Both the position numbers and the translations under genes were made by a program. A stretch of DNA of 64,000 nt from Bordetella genomosp. 1. Lineage in GTDB: Bacteria; Pseudomonadota; Gammaproteobacteria; Burkholderiales; Burkholderiaceae_B. Numbering within the stretch: the first letter of the stretch is position 1; each line of letters starts with the position of its first letter. The notes beneath the pieces are model-generated. The model saw only the letters and a list, made by a program, of their open reading frames with translations, was not told where the DNA came from and did not search any database. The DNA lies in the NCBI RefSeq assembly GCF_002261335.1, contig NZ_NEVL01000007.1:124001-188000 (forward strand), in the 5' to 3' direction. This document shows positions 43,864 to 52,363 of this stretch, in pieces.

Positions 43864-45063
43864 ATGGACAAGCCTTTCGAACCCGCGTGTTCGTTCTCCG
43901 AACGCGCCCGGCAGCTGACCAGCTCCGCCATCCGTGAAATCCTCAAGGTCACCGAGCGCCCCGAGGTCATCTCCTTCGCCGGCGGCCTGCCCGCCCCCGG
44001 CGGATTCCCGGTGGAAGTGGTACGCGCCGCCTTCGACAAGGTCCTGTCCACCAACGGCCGCGCCGCCCTGCAATACGGCCCGACCGAAGGCTACGCGCCG
44101 CTGCGCAAGTGGGTGGCCGACGACCTGAACAAGGCCGGCGCCCAGGTCTCGCCCGACGAGATCCTGATCGTGTCGGGTTCGCAGCAGGCGCTCGACCTGC
44201 TGGGCAAGGTGCTGATCGACAAAGACAGCAAGGTGCTGGTCGAGGATCCGAGCTACCTCGGCGCGCTGCAATCGTTCTCGCTGTACCAGCCGCGGTTCGT
44301 GCCGGTGGCCACCGACGAAGGCGGCCTGATCCCCGAGGCGATCACCGCCGAGCTGGCCGAGGGCGCGCGCTTCCTGTATGCCCTGCCCAACTTCCAGAAT
44401 CCCACCGGCCGCACGCTCGACCTCGCGCGCCGCGAGGCGCTGGTGGCGCGCGCCGCCGAATTCGGCCTGCCCATCATCGAGGATGATCCCTACGGCGAGC
44501 TGCGCTATGCGGGCGAACCGCAGCCGGGCCTGCTGGCCCTGGGCAGCAAGGTCGGCGCCACCGTGATCCGCCTCGGCACCTTCTCCAAGGTGCTGGCGCC
44601 GGGCCTGCGCCTGGGCTACATCGCCGCGCCGCGCAACATCATCAACAAGCTGGTGCAGGCCAAGCAGGCCACCGATCTGCACACGCCCACGCTCACGCAG
44701 ATGGCCGTGTACGAGATCGTGAAGGACGGCTTCCTCGAACAGCACCTGCCCAACGTGCGCGAGATCTATCGCAAGCAGGGCCAGGCCATGCTCGAGGCCA
44801 TCACGAAGGAATTCCCGGCCACCGTGAGCTGGACCAAGCCCGAAGGCGGCATGTTCCTGTGGGTCACGCTGCCCGAGCACATCGACAGCACCACGCTGCT
44901 GGCCGCCGCGATCGAACAGAACGTGGCGTTCGTGCCGGGCGCGCCGTTCTACGCCGGTTTGCCGCGCGCCAACACGCTGCGCCTGTCGTTCGCCACCGTG
45001 CCGGAAGACAAGATCCGCGCCGGCATCGCGATCCTCGGCAAGCTGCTGCACGCCTACGCCTGA
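43864..45063 (+). CDS. PLP-dependent aminotransferase, class I/II (2-aminoadipate aminotransferase/MocR-like fold)
   Basis: 399 residues. The PLP lysine is Lys242 in RLGTFSKVLAPGLRLGY. Other blocks are EVISFAGGLPAPGGFPVE at the start, ALQYGPTEGYAPLRKWVADDL, ILIVSGSQQALDLLGKVLID, YALPNFQNPTGRTLDLARR, IIEDDPYGELRY, PEGGMFLWVTLPEHID, and the late Arg in LRLSFATVPEDKI that binds the substrate carboxylate. This is the group with LysN/AruH-like and 2-aminoadipate aminotransferases; no GntR DNA-binding domain is fused, so it is an enzyme and not a MocR regulator. Substrate unknown. Confidence 0.88.
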   Translation: MDKPFEPACSFSERARQLTSSAIREILKVTERPEVISFAGGLPAPGGFPVEVVRAAFDKVLSTNGRAALQYGPTEGYAPLRKWVADDLNKAGAQVSPDEILIVSGSQQALDLLGKVLIDKDSKVLVEDPSYLGALQSFSLYQPRFVPVATDEGGLIPEAITAELAEGARFLYALPNFQNPTGRTLDLARREALVARAAEFGLPIIEDDPYGELRYAGEPQPGLLALGSKVGATVIRLGTFSKVLAPGLRLGYIAAPRNIINKLVQAKQATDLHTPTLTQMAVYEIVKDGFLEQHLPNVREIYRKQGQAMLEAITKEFPATVSWTKPEGGMFLWVTLPEHIDSTTLLAAAIEQNVAFVPGAPFYAGLPRANTLRLSFATVPEDKIRAGIAILGKLLHAYA

Positions 45064-45204
45064 TCGTCACGCGGCGCGGTCGCCTCGGGGCGGCCGCGCC
45101 GCGAATCCGCCTGTCCCGCCTGCTAGTATTGAGGCCTGGCTCCGCCAGGCGCGCGCGCCTGCGCGGCTCGATTTCCCTCCCCACCGCATCCGCCCTTGCC
45201 TGCC

Positions 45205-46131
45205 GTGAGCACGCCCCAATCCGCCGCCCCCGACCTGAACGACATTGTTTTCAACGACTGGGTCGAACGCTGGTTGCCGCGCGCGTGGCGCCCCTACGCG
45301 CGCCTGGCGCGCCTCGACCGTCCGATCGGCACCTGGCTCACGCTGCTGCCCTGCATCGCCGCGCTGGTCCAGGCCTCGGGCGGCCTGCCGGACCTGCGCC
45401 GCCTGATCGTGTTCTCGCTGGGCGCGCTGCTGATGCGCGGCATTGGTTGCACGGTCAACGACATGTGGGACCGCGACATCGATCGCCACGTCGAGCGCAC
45501 CCGCTTCCGGCCGCTCACGAGCGGTCAGCTCAGCATGCGCCAGGCGGTGATCTTCCTGGTCGCGCAGCTGCTGGTGTGCGCCTCGTTGCTGTTCTTCATC
45601 AACGAACTGAGCCGCTGGTGGGCCGTGGCGGTGCTGCCGTTCGTATTCATCTACCCCTTCTGCAAGCGCGTGACCTACTGGCCGCAGGTCGTGCTGGGCA
45701 TCTGCTTCAACTGGGGCATGCTGATGGCCTGGTCGGACACGCACAACACCGTTCCGCTGGCCGCCATCGCCATGTGGCTCGGCGCGGTGCTGTGGCAGGT
45801 GGGCTACGACAGCATCTATGCCTACATCGACGTGCGCGACGACCGCAGCCTCGGCCTGCACTCCACCGCGATGCGTTTCGGCGACCAGGGCAAGACCTGG
45901 ATCGGCGGCTTCTATCTCGGCGCCATCGCGCTGTGGGTCTGGGGCGGCCATGCCATGGGGCTGGGCTGGCCCTATCAGGCGGGCATGGCGCTGGTCGCCA
46001 TCCATCTGGCGTGGCAGCTCAAGGAGTTCGACATCCGCCGTCCCGAGCGCGGCCTGGCGCTGTTCCGCGCCAATCTCTGGACCGGGCTGCTGCTGATCGG
46101 CTCCGCGCTGGCGGGCACCCTCGCCGCCTGA
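45205..46131 (+). CDS. ubiA: 4-hydroxybenzoate octaprenyltransferase
   Basis: UbiA, about 308 residues, prenylates 4-hydroxybenzoate in ubiquinone synthesis, inner membrane. Both Asp-rich motifs for Mg-diphosphate binding are visible: NDMWDRDIDRHVERT and DVRDDRSLGLHSTAMRFG. The first membrane stretch starts ARLARLDRPIGTWLTLLPCIAALV, and about eight hydrophobic helices follow. The start is taken as GTG at 45205 (STPQSAAPDLND); TTG at 45196 is the only near alternative. No other ubi gene is adjacent. A strong intrinsic terminator lies 25 bases after the stop. Confidence 0.93.
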   Translation: MSTPQSAAPDLNDIVFNDWVERWLPRAWRPYARLARLDRPIGTWLTLLPCIAALVQASGGLPDLRRLIVFSLGALLMRGIGCTVNDMWDRDIDRHVERTRFRPLTSGQLSMRQAVIFLVAQLLVCASLLFFINELSRWWAVAVLPFVFIYPFCKRVTYWPQVVLGICFNWGMLMAWSDTHNTVPLAAIAMWLGAVLWQVGYDSIYAYIDVRDDRSLGLHSTAMRFGDQGKTWIGGFYLGAIALWVWGGHAMGLGWPYQAGMALVAIHLAWQLKEFDIRRPERGLALFRANLWTGLLLIGSALAGTLAA

Positions 46132-46156
46132 CCTTCGGGTGGCATCCGCCCTGCGC

Positions 46157-46182
46157 AAAACCGCCCCCCGGGGCGGTTTTTT
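46157..46182 (+). terminator. Intrinsic terminator of ubiA
   Basis: AAAACCGCCCC and GGGGCGGTTTT form an 11-base stem (two-base loop or tighter) followed by a run of T. The A and T flanks make it usable in both directions. It is the best intrinsic terminator in the window. Confidence 0.9.
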
Positions 46183-46207
46183 CATGCGCAGGTGTCGCGG
46201 GAGGGCG

Positions 46208-46240
46208 CCCCACGTATGGCGCTCATATCCCCACGTATGG
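46208..46240 (+). promoter_or_regulatory. Direct repeat CCCCACGTATGG, 21-base period, upstream of the DUF4148 gene
   Basis: CCCCACGTATGG occurs at 46208-46219 and 46229-46240, exactly 21 bases apart, inside an A+T-richer stretch that runs on to GATAGTTATCATTATG. The copies lie on the same DNA face, about 180-210 bases upstream of the ATG at 46417. They may be activator sites. Confidence 0.5.
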
Positions 46241-46416
46241 GATAGTTATCATTATGTTACGGGGATTACTTGCGCTGGTGGAATAATGTTTTCTGCCAAT
46301 CCGGGTTTATCCGGAGGCGAGGCCGGTCCAGAATGTCTTCAACGGGAAACAAACACGAACACGACGGATAGGCCGCCGAGTCCGATCCCTTGTGTAGACC
46401 CCTGGAGGAATCAACC

Positions 46417-46806
46417 ATGAAGACCCTTGCTACCGCTGTTGTGCTGTCGATGTCGATGATGGCCGGTGCCCAAGCCGCCGACCTCAACCAGGAACCCACC
46501 CGCGCCCAGGTGCAATCCGAGCTGGCGCAGGCCAAGGCGCAAGGCGCCTACACCTTCGGTGAAGAAGGCTACCCCGCCGTGATCGCGCAAGGCCAGTCGC
46601 TGTCGTCGCAGCAGGTTGCCGACCAGCTGGCCCAGGCCAAGGCCGACGGGGAAGTGACCTTCGGCAATCTGGACTACCCGCCCCGCGTGGCGAGCACCGG
46701 CCCGACCGAAACGCGCGCCCAGGTGAAGGCCGATCTGGCCCAGGCCAAGGCGGAAGGCATCGTCACCTTCGGCAACCTGGACTATCCGCCCCAAGTCGAG
46801 GGCTGA
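46417..46806 (+). CDS. Secreted DUF4148 protein with three repeats
   Basis: 129 residues. A signal peptide (KTLATAVVLSMSMMAGAQA, cut after Ala-x-Ala near residue 20) directs it to the periplasm or beyond. The mature part holds three copies of a unit of about 28-35 residues: TRAQVQSELAQAKAQGAYTF, SSQQVADQLAQAKADGEVTF and TRAQVKADLAQAKAEGIVTF, each followed by a Gly/Asn-x-x-x-Tyr-Pro turn (EEGYPAV, NLDYPPRV, NLDYPPQV). DUF4148 proteins usually have one such unit and are found mainly in Burkholderiales; their role is unknown. GGAGGA ribosome site 8 bases before the ATG. It stands alone between terminator-like structures. Confidence 0.9.
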   Translation: MKTLATAVVLSMSMMAGAQAADLNQEPTRAQVQSELAQAKAQGAYTFGEEGYPAVIAQGQSLSSQQVADQLAQAKADGEVTFGNLDYPPRVASTGPTETRAQVKADLAQAKAEGIVTFGNLDYPPQVEG

Positions 46807-46857
46807 TCCCGAATCGCAGGCTCCCGGGAACCGACGTCCCGTTCCGTTCCCAATGGT

Positions 46858-46906
46858 CGAAGCCCGCCTCGCGGCGCCCCTCACGGCGCCCGCCTGGCGG
46901 GCTTCG
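46858..46906 (+). terminator. Long inverted repeat after the DUF4148 gene
   Basis: CGAAGCCCGCC (46858-46868) and GGCGGGCTTCG (46896-46906) pair perfectly over 11 bases; the 27-base interior contains GGCGCC repeats that could extend the structure. It starts about 50 bases after the stop and lacks a U-run. Confidence 0.45.
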
Positions 46907-47069
46907 GCCGTTCAGGGGGCCGAATTCTCCTTTTTCGACGAAATAGCGTCACATCCAGTCATTCCGTAGTGTTCCCTACGATTTATCGCCAATCTGCTGG
47001 CTACATTCCGGCAGGTCGCGCCGATAGCATGGTGCCGTCCCGTTTCCCACCCGTTTCAGGAGCTGCGCC

Positions 47070-48170
47070 ATGTCCGATACCCCCATCACCATTCTTGGCG
47101 CCGGCAAGATCGGCTTCGCCATCGCCTTGCTGCTGACCCGCACGGGCGACTATCGCGTGCGCGTGGCCGACCAGGACGACGCCCGGCTCAACGCCGTCGC
47201 GGCGCTGGGCTGCGAGACGCTGCGGGTGCGCGGCGACGCCGGCTTGCGCGAAGCCATCGCCGGCCAGTACGCCGTGCTCAACGCGCTGCCGTTCCATTGC
47301 GCGGTCTCCGCGGCAGGCATCGCGGCCGCCGCCGGCGTCCACTATTTCGACCTGACCGAAGACGTGGCCAGCACGCAGGCGATCGCCGCGCTGGCGGGCG
47401 ACGCGCGCGCGGTGCTCATGCCGCAATGCGGCCTCGCTCCCGGCTTCATCGGCGTGGTCGGCCACGATCTGGCCCGGCGCTTCGACACGCTGCTCGACCT
47501 GCGCATGCGCGTGGGCGCCCTGCCGCGCTACCCCTCCAACGCGCTGCGCTACAACCTGACGTGGAGCACCGAGGGGCTGATCAACGAGTACTGCAATCCC
47601 TGCGAAGCGCTGGTCGACGGCGAGCTGCAGCGCGTGGCGCCGCTCGAAGGCTACGAAACCTTCACGCTCGATGGCGTGGAATACGAGGCCTTCAACACCT
47701 CGGGCGGGCTCGGCACGCTGCCGCACACGCTCGCCGGCCGCGCGCGCAACGTCGACTACAAGTCGATGCGCTACCCCGGCCATTGCGACATCATCAAGCT
47801 GCTGCTCAATGATCTGCGCCTGCGCGAGCGCCGCGATCTGCTGCAGGAGATCCTGGAGTCGGCCATCCCCTCCACCGAGCAGGACGTGATCGTGATTCTG
47901 GCCAGCGCCAGCGGCCACCGCGCGCGCCGGCTGGTGCAGGAGTCGTTCGTGGCGCAGATCCATGGCGCCCCGATCGACGGACATTTCCTCAGCGCGATCC
48001 AGCTCACCACGGCGGCCGGCATCTGCGCCGCGCTCGACCTGGTGCACGGCGGCAGGCTGCCGCAGCGCGGCTTCGTCGGCCAGGAGCGCATCGCGCTCGC
48101 CGATCTGCTGGCCAACCGCCACGGCAGGATCTACGACGGCCGCGCGGTGGCCGACATGGCCACCCTCTAG
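47070..48170 (+). CDS. Saccharopine dehydrogenase-family protein
   Basis: 366 residues. The N-terminal Rossmann domain starts TPITILGAGKIGFAIALLLTRTGDYRVRVADQDD and continues with VLNALPFHCAVSAAGIAAAAGVHYFDLTED, the standard saccharopine reductase/carboxynorspermidine dehydrogenase-like fold; CGLAPGFIGVVGHDLARRF marks the domain switch. The C-terminal half binds substrate (YNLTWSTEGLINEYCNPCEAL). Such enzymes act on secondary-amine products of amino acids and keto acids, but the exact reaction here is open. No adjacent pathway genes. It converges with the GntR regulator gene with 10 bases between stops. Confidence 0.85.
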   Translation: MSDTPITILGAGKIGFAIALLLTRTGDYRVRVADQDDARLNAVAALGCETLRVRGDAGLREAIAGQYAVLNALPFHCAVSAAGIAAAAGVHYFDLTEDVASTQAIAALAGDARAVLMPQCGLAPGFIGVVGHDLARRFDTLLDLRMRVGALPRYPSNALRYNLTWSTEGLINEYCNPCEALVDGELQRVAPLEGYETFTLDGVEYEAFNTSGGLGTLPHTLAGRARNVDYKSMRYPGHCDIIKLLLNDLRLRERRDLLQEILESAIPSTEQDVIVILASASGHRARRLVQESFVAQIHGAPIDGHFLSAIQLTTAAGICAALDLVHGGRLPQRGFVGQERIALADLLANRHGRIYDGRAVADMATL

Positions 48171-48180
48171 CCGGCGCGGC

Positions 48181-48945
48181 TCAGGTCCAGCCTTCGAGCC
48201 GCAGGGTGGCGCGCACCAGGCGCTGCTCTTCCTGCTCGATCTCGCGCAGGCTGCGCCGCACGCTGTCGACGTGATCCGTGGCGGCGCGGTGCGCCTCGTC
48301 GGGCTGGCGCCCGATCACCGCCTGAAACAGGCGCTCGTGCTGCAGGTCGATCTGCTGCTTGTGCGGCTGGCGGTGATAAAGGTTGTTCACGCACGCAAAC
48401 ACCGAGCCCAGCAGCAGATCGGTGAGCGACTGCAGCGTGTGCACCAGCACCGCGTTGTGCGAGGCCTGGCAGATCGCCAGGTGGAAGTCGTGATCGTGAT
48501 GCGCGTGCGTGGCCACGTCGGCGCCGGTCTCATGCGCCGCCACCATGGCGTCGTAGCGGCGCCGGATCATGATGAAGTCGGCCTCGGTGCCGCGGATCGC
48601 GGCCAGCCGCGCCGACTCGCCCTCGAGCAGCGAACGCACCTCGAGCAGGTCGTAGAGCGTGCGCGGCTGCGAGTGGAACAGATGCACCAGCGGCCCCGCA
48701 TCCACCTGCGACATCTGCGCCACGAACGAGCCGCGACCCTGTTCGGTGTGGATGATCTGGCGCGCGCGCAGCAGGTGCAGGCCCTCGCGCAGCGCGCTGC
48801 GCGAGACCTTCAGCTTTTCGGTGAGCCGGCGTTCCGAGGGCAGGGGCTGGCCGGCCTTGAGCACACCATCCAGGATGAGGCGCTCGATGCGTTCGGCCAC
48901 GGCTTCGGCCACCTGCGGGCGGCGGCCCGCTTCCGGGGTATCCAT
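48181..48945 (-). CDS. glcC: GntR/FadR-family regulator, GlcC-like
   Basis: 254 residues. The N-terminal winged helix (about 10-75) reads AVAERIERLILDGVLKAGQPLPSERRLTEKLKVSRSALREGLHLLRARQIIHTEQGRGSFV, and the C-terminal FCD effector domain contains RSLLEGESARLAA and the metal-binding histidines in HHDHDFHLAICQASHN with a further late His. GlcC activates glycolate use genes in Escherichia coli; here the gene is divergent from malate synthase G, which supports that role. Two identical-type palindromes lie in the shared 242-base intergenic region. Confidence 0.85.
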   Translation of the reverse strand: MDTPEAGRRPQVAEAVAERIERLILDGVLKAGQPLPSERRLTEKLKVSRSALREGLHLLRARQIIHTEQGRGSFVAQMSQVDAGPLVHLFHSQPRTLYDLLEVRSLLEGESARLAAIRGTEADFIMIRRRYDAMVAAHETGADVATHAHHDHDFHLAICQASHNAVLVHTLQSLTDLLLGSVFACVNNLYHRQPHKQQIDLQHERLFQAVIGRQPDEAHRAATDHVDSVRRSLREIEQEEQRLVRATLRLEGWT

Positions 48946-48958
48946 GGAATCGTTCCAA

Positions 48959-48971
48959 CTGGTATGACCAG
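48959..48971. promoter_or_regulatory. GlcC/FadR-type operator 1 (CTGGT-N3-ACCAG)
   Basis: CTGGTATGACCAG is a perfect 5-base inverted repeat with a 3-base centre, matching the TGGT-N3-ACCA pattern bound by FadR-subfamily GntR proteins such as PdhR, LldR and GlcC. It lies 14 bases upstream of the regulator start, fitting autoregulation. Confidence 0.75.
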
Positions 48972-49068
48972 GGCGTGGCCTCGGCGGGCCACCGGCATGA
49001 TCGATTTCTCAAGTAATTGAAATCACATCATAAAACGCTCAGGCGCGCCAAACCCGCAGCGCAATAAA

Positions 49069-49081
49069 CTGGTCTGACCAG
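49069..49081. promoter_or_regulatory. GlcC/FadR-type operator 2 (CTGGT-N3-ACCAG)
   Basis: CTGGTCTGACCAG is the second copy, 110 bases from the first and about 107 bases before the glcB ATG. Only the central bases differ. Together they suggest control of both divergent promoters by one regulator, possibly with DNA looping. Confidence 0.75.
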
Positions 49082-49187
49082 TGGCCGGGCCTATGGACAG
49101 CGGCCCCTTGCTGCCGCGATGATGCAGCCATGTCCTGCGGCGCCCCGTGCGCCGCGCCTCCCCGCTTCCAACTCTCCCGAGACCATC

Positions 49188-51362
49188 ATGACCGAGCGCA
49201 TCCCGCACCACGGCCTGCAAGTGGCCCCCGTCCTGCACCAATTCATCGAAGACGAGCTGCTGCCCGGCACCGGCGTGGACAGCGACGCGTTCTGGAGCGG
49301 CTTCGCGGCCCTGGTCGATGAACTGGCGCCGCAGAACCGCGCCCTGCTGGCCGAACGCGACCGCCTGCAGGCCGAGCTCGACGCCTGGCATCGCGCCCAC
49401 CCCGGGCCGATCCGCGATGCGGCGGCGTACCGCCAGTTCCTCGAACAGATCGGCTACCTGCAACCGGCGCCCGCCCACGTGCGGGCCAGCACCACGCAGG
49501 TCGACCGCGAGATCGCCGTGCAGGCCGGGCCGCAGCTGGTCGTGCCGGTGTCGAACGCGCGCTACGCGCTGAACGCCGCCAACGCGCGCTGGGGCAGCCT
49601 GTACGACGCGCTCTACGGCACCGATGCCATCCCCGCCAGCGCAGGCGCCGCCGGCACCGAATACAACCCGCAGCGCGGCCACGCCGTGATCGCACGCGCG
49701 CGCGCCTTCCTCGACCAGGCCGCGCCGCTGGCGCAGGGCTCGCACGCCAACGTCACGGCGTATGCCATTGCCGACGGCAGGCTCGCCGCGACCATCGGCG
49801 GCAAGCTGGTGGGCCTGGCCGATCCGGCGCAGCTGCTGGGCTTCCACGGCGAAGCCGGCGTGCCCACCGCGCTGCTGTTCGTGCACAACGGCCTGCACTT
49901 CGAGATCCAGATCGATCGCCAGCACCTGATCGGCAGCGCCGACGCGGCCGGCGTGAAAGACGTGCTGGTCGAAGCCGCGCTCACCACCATCATGGACTGC
50001 GAAGACTCCGTCGCCGCGGTCGATGCCGAGGACAAGGTCCACATCTACCGCAACTGGCTCGGCCTGATGCGCGGCGACCTCACCGAAGAGGTCGCCAAGG
50101 GCGGCAAGCGCTTCACGCGCCGCATGGCGCCCGACCGCGAATACCAGGGCCTGGACGGCAATACCTTCACGCTGCCCGGCCGCTCGCTCATGTTCGTGCG
50201 CAACGTGGGCCACCTCATGACCAATCCGGCCATCCTCGACGCGCAGGGCGCCGAGATCCCGGAAGGCATCCTCGACGCCGTCATCACCGTGCTGGCCGCC
50301 ACCGCCGACCTCGCGCTCAAGCGCAACTCGCGCACCGGCTCGATCTACATCGTCAAGCCCAAGATGCACGGCCCGGCCGAGGTGGCATTCGCCAACACGC
50401 TGTTCGACCGCGTCGAAGACCTCTACAAGCTGCCGCGCAACACCGTGAAGATGGGCATCATGGACGAGGAGCGCCGCACCAGCGTCAACCTGGCCGCGTG
50501 CATCGCGGCCGCCTCGCAACGCGTGGCCTTCATCAACACCGGCTTTCTCGACCGCACCGGCGACGAAATGCACACCGCGATGGAGGCCGGCCCGATGCTG
50601 CGCAAGGGCGACATGAAGTCGAGCGCCTGGATCACCGCCTACGAGCGCAACAACGTGCTGGCCGGCCTCGATTGCGGCCTGCGCGGACGCGCCCAGATCG
50701 GCAAGGGCATGTGGGCCATGCCCGACCTGATGGCGGCCATGCTCGAACAGAAGATCGCGCATCCCAAGGCCGGCGCCAACACCGCATGGGTGCCCTCGCC
50801 CACCGCCGCCACGCTGCACGCGCTGCATTACCACCAGGTCGACGTCCAGGCCGTGCAGCAGGAGCTCGAGCGCACCCGCTACGCCGACGTGCGCGACGGC
50901 CTGCTCGAGGGCCTGCTGACCGTGCCGGTGGGCGATCCCGCGGGCTGGACGCCACAAGCGATCCAGCAGGAGCTCGACAACAACGCGCAGGGCATCCTCG
51001 GCTACGTGGTGCGCTGGATCGACCAGGGCGTGGGCTGCTCCAAGGTGCCCGACATCCACGACGTGGGCCTGATGGAAGACCGCGCCACGCTGCGCATCTC
51101 GAGCCAGCACATCGCCAACTGGCTGCGTCACGGCATCGTCGACGAAGCCCAGGTGCGCGCCACCTTCGAGCGCATGGCCGCCGTGGTCGACGGCCAGAAC
51201 GCGGGCGACCCGCACTATCTGCCGATGGCGGGCCACTTCGACCGGTCCTTCGCCTACCGCGCGGCCACCGCGCTGGTGTTCGAGGGCCTGAAGCAGCCCA
51301 ACGGCTACACCGAGCCGCTGCTGCACCGCTTCCGCCTCGAGTTCAAGGCCGCGCAGCGCTGA
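49188..51362 (+). CDS. glcB: Malate synthase G
   Basis: GlcB, 724 residues, condenses glyoxylate with acetyl-CoA to malate. Length is that of the G isoform. Characteristic blocks are [74 protein letters not shown] (glyoxylate and Mg binding), [59 protein letters not shown] and the C-terminal [12 protein letters not shown] at 49188. Divergent from glcC; no isocitrate lyase or glycolate oxidase gene is in the window. A strong terminator follows. Confidence 0.97.
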   Translation: MTERIPHHGLQVAPVLHQFIEDELLPGTGVDSDAFWSGFAALVDELAPQNRALLAERDRLQAELDAWHRAHPGPIRDAAAYRQFLEQIGYLQPAPAHVRASTTQVDREIAVQAGPQLVVPVSNARYALNAANARWGSLYDALYGTDAIPASAGAAGTEYNPQRGHAVIARARAFLDQAAPLAQGSHANVTAYAIADGRLAATIGGKLVGLADPAQLLGFHGEAGVPTALLFVHNGLHFEIQIDRQHLIGSADAAGVKDVLVEAALTTIMDCEDSVAAVDAEDKVHIYRNWLGLMRGDLTEEVAKGGKRFTRRMAPDREYQGLDGNTFTLPGRSLMFVRNVGHLMTNPAILDAQGAEIPEGILDAVITVLAATADLALKRNSRTGSIYIVKPKMHGPAEVAFANTLFDRVEDLYKLPRNTVKMGIMDEERRTSVNLAACIAAASQRVAFINTGFLDRTGDEMHTAMEAGPMLRKGDMKSSAWITAYERNNVLAGLDCGLRGRAQIGKGMWAMPDLMAAMLEQKIAHPKAGANTAWVPSPTAATLHALHYHQVDVQAVQQELERTRYADVRDGLLEGLLTVPVGDPAGWTPQAIQQELDNNAQGILGYVVRWIDQGVGCSKVPDIHDVGLMEDRATLRISSQHIANWLRHGIVDEAQVRATFERMAAVVDGQNAGDPHYLPMAGHFDRSFAYRAATALVFEGLKQPNGYTEPLLHRFRLEFKAAQR

Positions 51363-51386
51363 TCGCGATTCGCCCGCAGCAGCCAG

Positions 51387-51416
51387 GCCCCGCTCGACGA
51401 GCGGGGCTTTTTCTTG
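51387..51416 (+). terminator. Intrinsic terminator of glcB
   Basis: GCCCCGCTC / GAGCGGGGC, a perfect 9-base stem with a 3-base loop, followed by TTTTTCTT. It starts 25 bases after the stop codon. Confidence 0.88.
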
Positions 51417-51442
51417 GCCGGCGCCCTCACCCGGGCTTGCTT

Positions 51443-51462
51443 TTTCGCACGACCGTGCTAAA
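51443..51462. promoter_or_regulatory. TetR-type operator, imperfect copy upstream of tetR
   Basis: TTTCGCACGACCGTGCTAAA differs from a perfect 20-base palindrome at two positions. It ends 9 bases before the tetR ATG and matches the second site after the gene at 18 of 20 positions, so it likely serves autorepression. Confidence 0.75.
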
Positions 51463-51471
51463 TTGCTGCGC

Positions 51472-52086
51472 ATGGACACCCACCCTTCCAAGAGCGAGCT
51501 CACCTACGCGGCCATCGTGGACACCGCGCTCGACATGGCGGCGAGCGAAGGCCTGGAATCGCTCTCGCTGGGCGAGGTCGCGCGCCGGCTGGCCATCAGC
51601 AAGAGCGGCGTGTTCTCGCGGGTCGGGTCGCGCGAGGCCTTGCAGCGCGCCGTGCTCGACGAATACGACCGCCGCTTCGTGGAGGCGGTGTTCACGCCCG
51701 CCATGCAGGCGCCGCGCGGCCTGCCGCGGCTCGACGCCCTGGTGCACAACTGGATCACCCGTGCCAGCAACGTCGACACCCTGACCGGCTGCATCTACGT
51801 GGCCGGCGCCTTCGAGTACGACGACCTCGACACGCCGATCCGCGAACGCCTGCAGGAGAACGTGCTGCGCTGGCGCGCGGCGCTGCAGCGCGCCGCCGAG
51901 CAGGCGCTCGAGGCGGGCCACCTGCGGCCCGACACCGACGCCGTGCAGCTGGTGTTCGAGCTCTACAGCCTGATGGTCGGGCTGATGCATGACGCGCGCT
52001 TCCTGCGCGATCCGGCCGCGCCCGAGCGGGTGCGGCTGGCCTATCGCCGCCTGATTTCCACGTACCGCAGTTTTTCCGCCGCCTGA
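51472..52086 (+). CDS. TetR/AcrR-family transcriptional regulator
   Basis: 204 residues. The N-terminal helix-turn-helix (about residues 8-55) is SELTYAAIVDTALDMAASEGLESLSLGEVARRLAISKSGVFSRVGSREAL. The C-terminal helical domain has a TetR_C-type region (SNVDTLTGCIYVAGAFEYDDLDTPIRERL, VFELYSLMVGLMHDARFLRD) found in a group of regulators with a conserved Gly-Cys. The ATG at 51472 is preferred to a TTG three codons upstream. Both flanks of the gene carry a copy of the same 20-base palindrome, which is strong internal evidence of the operator sequence. The effector is unknown. Confidence 0.88.
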   Translation: MDTHPSKSELTYAAIVDTALDMAASEGLESLSLGEVARRLAISKSGVFSRVGSREALQRAVLDEYDRRFVEAVFTPAMQAPRGLPRLDALVHNWITRASNVDTLTGCIYVAGAFEYDDLDTPIRERLQENVLRWRAALQRAAEQALEAGHLRPDTDAVQLVFELYSLMVGLMHDARFLRDPAAPERVRLAYRRLISTYRSFSAA

Positions 52087-52129
52087 CGGCGCCCTGCCCC
52101 GCGCCCGCGCGGGGTGTTGCAGCACCTTA

Positions 52130-52149
52130 TTTCGCACGATCGTGCGAAA
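52130..52149. promoter_or_regulatory. Perfect 20-base palindromic TetR operator ahead of a small gene
   Basis: TTTCGCACGATCGTGCGAAA is a perfect palindrome lying 43 bases after the tetR stop and 11 bases before the start of the 39-residue gene. It matches the copy upstream of tetR at 18 of 20 positions. Confidence 0.8.
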
Positions 52150-52160
52150 CGGAGCAGATC

Positions 52161-52280
52161 ATGAATGGATGGCTGGTGTTGGGCCTGGCGGCGGTGGCGG
52201 GCGGCGTGCGCGCCTGGATCGGCTGGCGCGCCCTGCTGCGGCAATTGCCGGATCGCAACGAAGACATTTCCCTGTTCTGA
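52161..52280 (+). CDS. 39-residue membrane-associated small protein in the TetR regulon
   Basis: A short gene of 40 codons including the stop. The product is hydrophobic at residues 3-24 (GWLVLGLAAVAGGVRAWIGW) and ends in a charged tail (RQLPDRNEDISLF), so a single membrane helix with the tail outside the bilayer is likely. Support for translation: ribosome site GGAG 6 bases before the ATG, position directly after a perfect copy of the TetR operator, and no other gene that this operator could control in this direction (the next gene is convergent). Function unknown; small proteins under TetR control sometimes modulate transporters. It has not been placed in a known family by me. Confidence 0.7.
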   Translation: MNGWLVLGLAAVAGGVRAWIGWRALLRQLPDRNEDISLF

Positions 52281-52363
52281 GCGGCCGCCCCGGCCGGGCG
52301 CGGTGTGGCGCGGTGTCGCGGCGAGCGGCGGGCGACAAGCGGCACCCGCCGCCCGAACCGGCC

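Noticed and set aside
43864-45063. MocR-type GntR-aminotransferase regulator
   Set aside because: The protein starts at the aminotransferase fold; there is no winged-helix domain in front.
49023-51503. Open frame of 826 codons antisense to malate synthase G
   Set aside because: The sense strand encodes a full-length GlcB; the antisense frame has no domain and even crosses the terminator.
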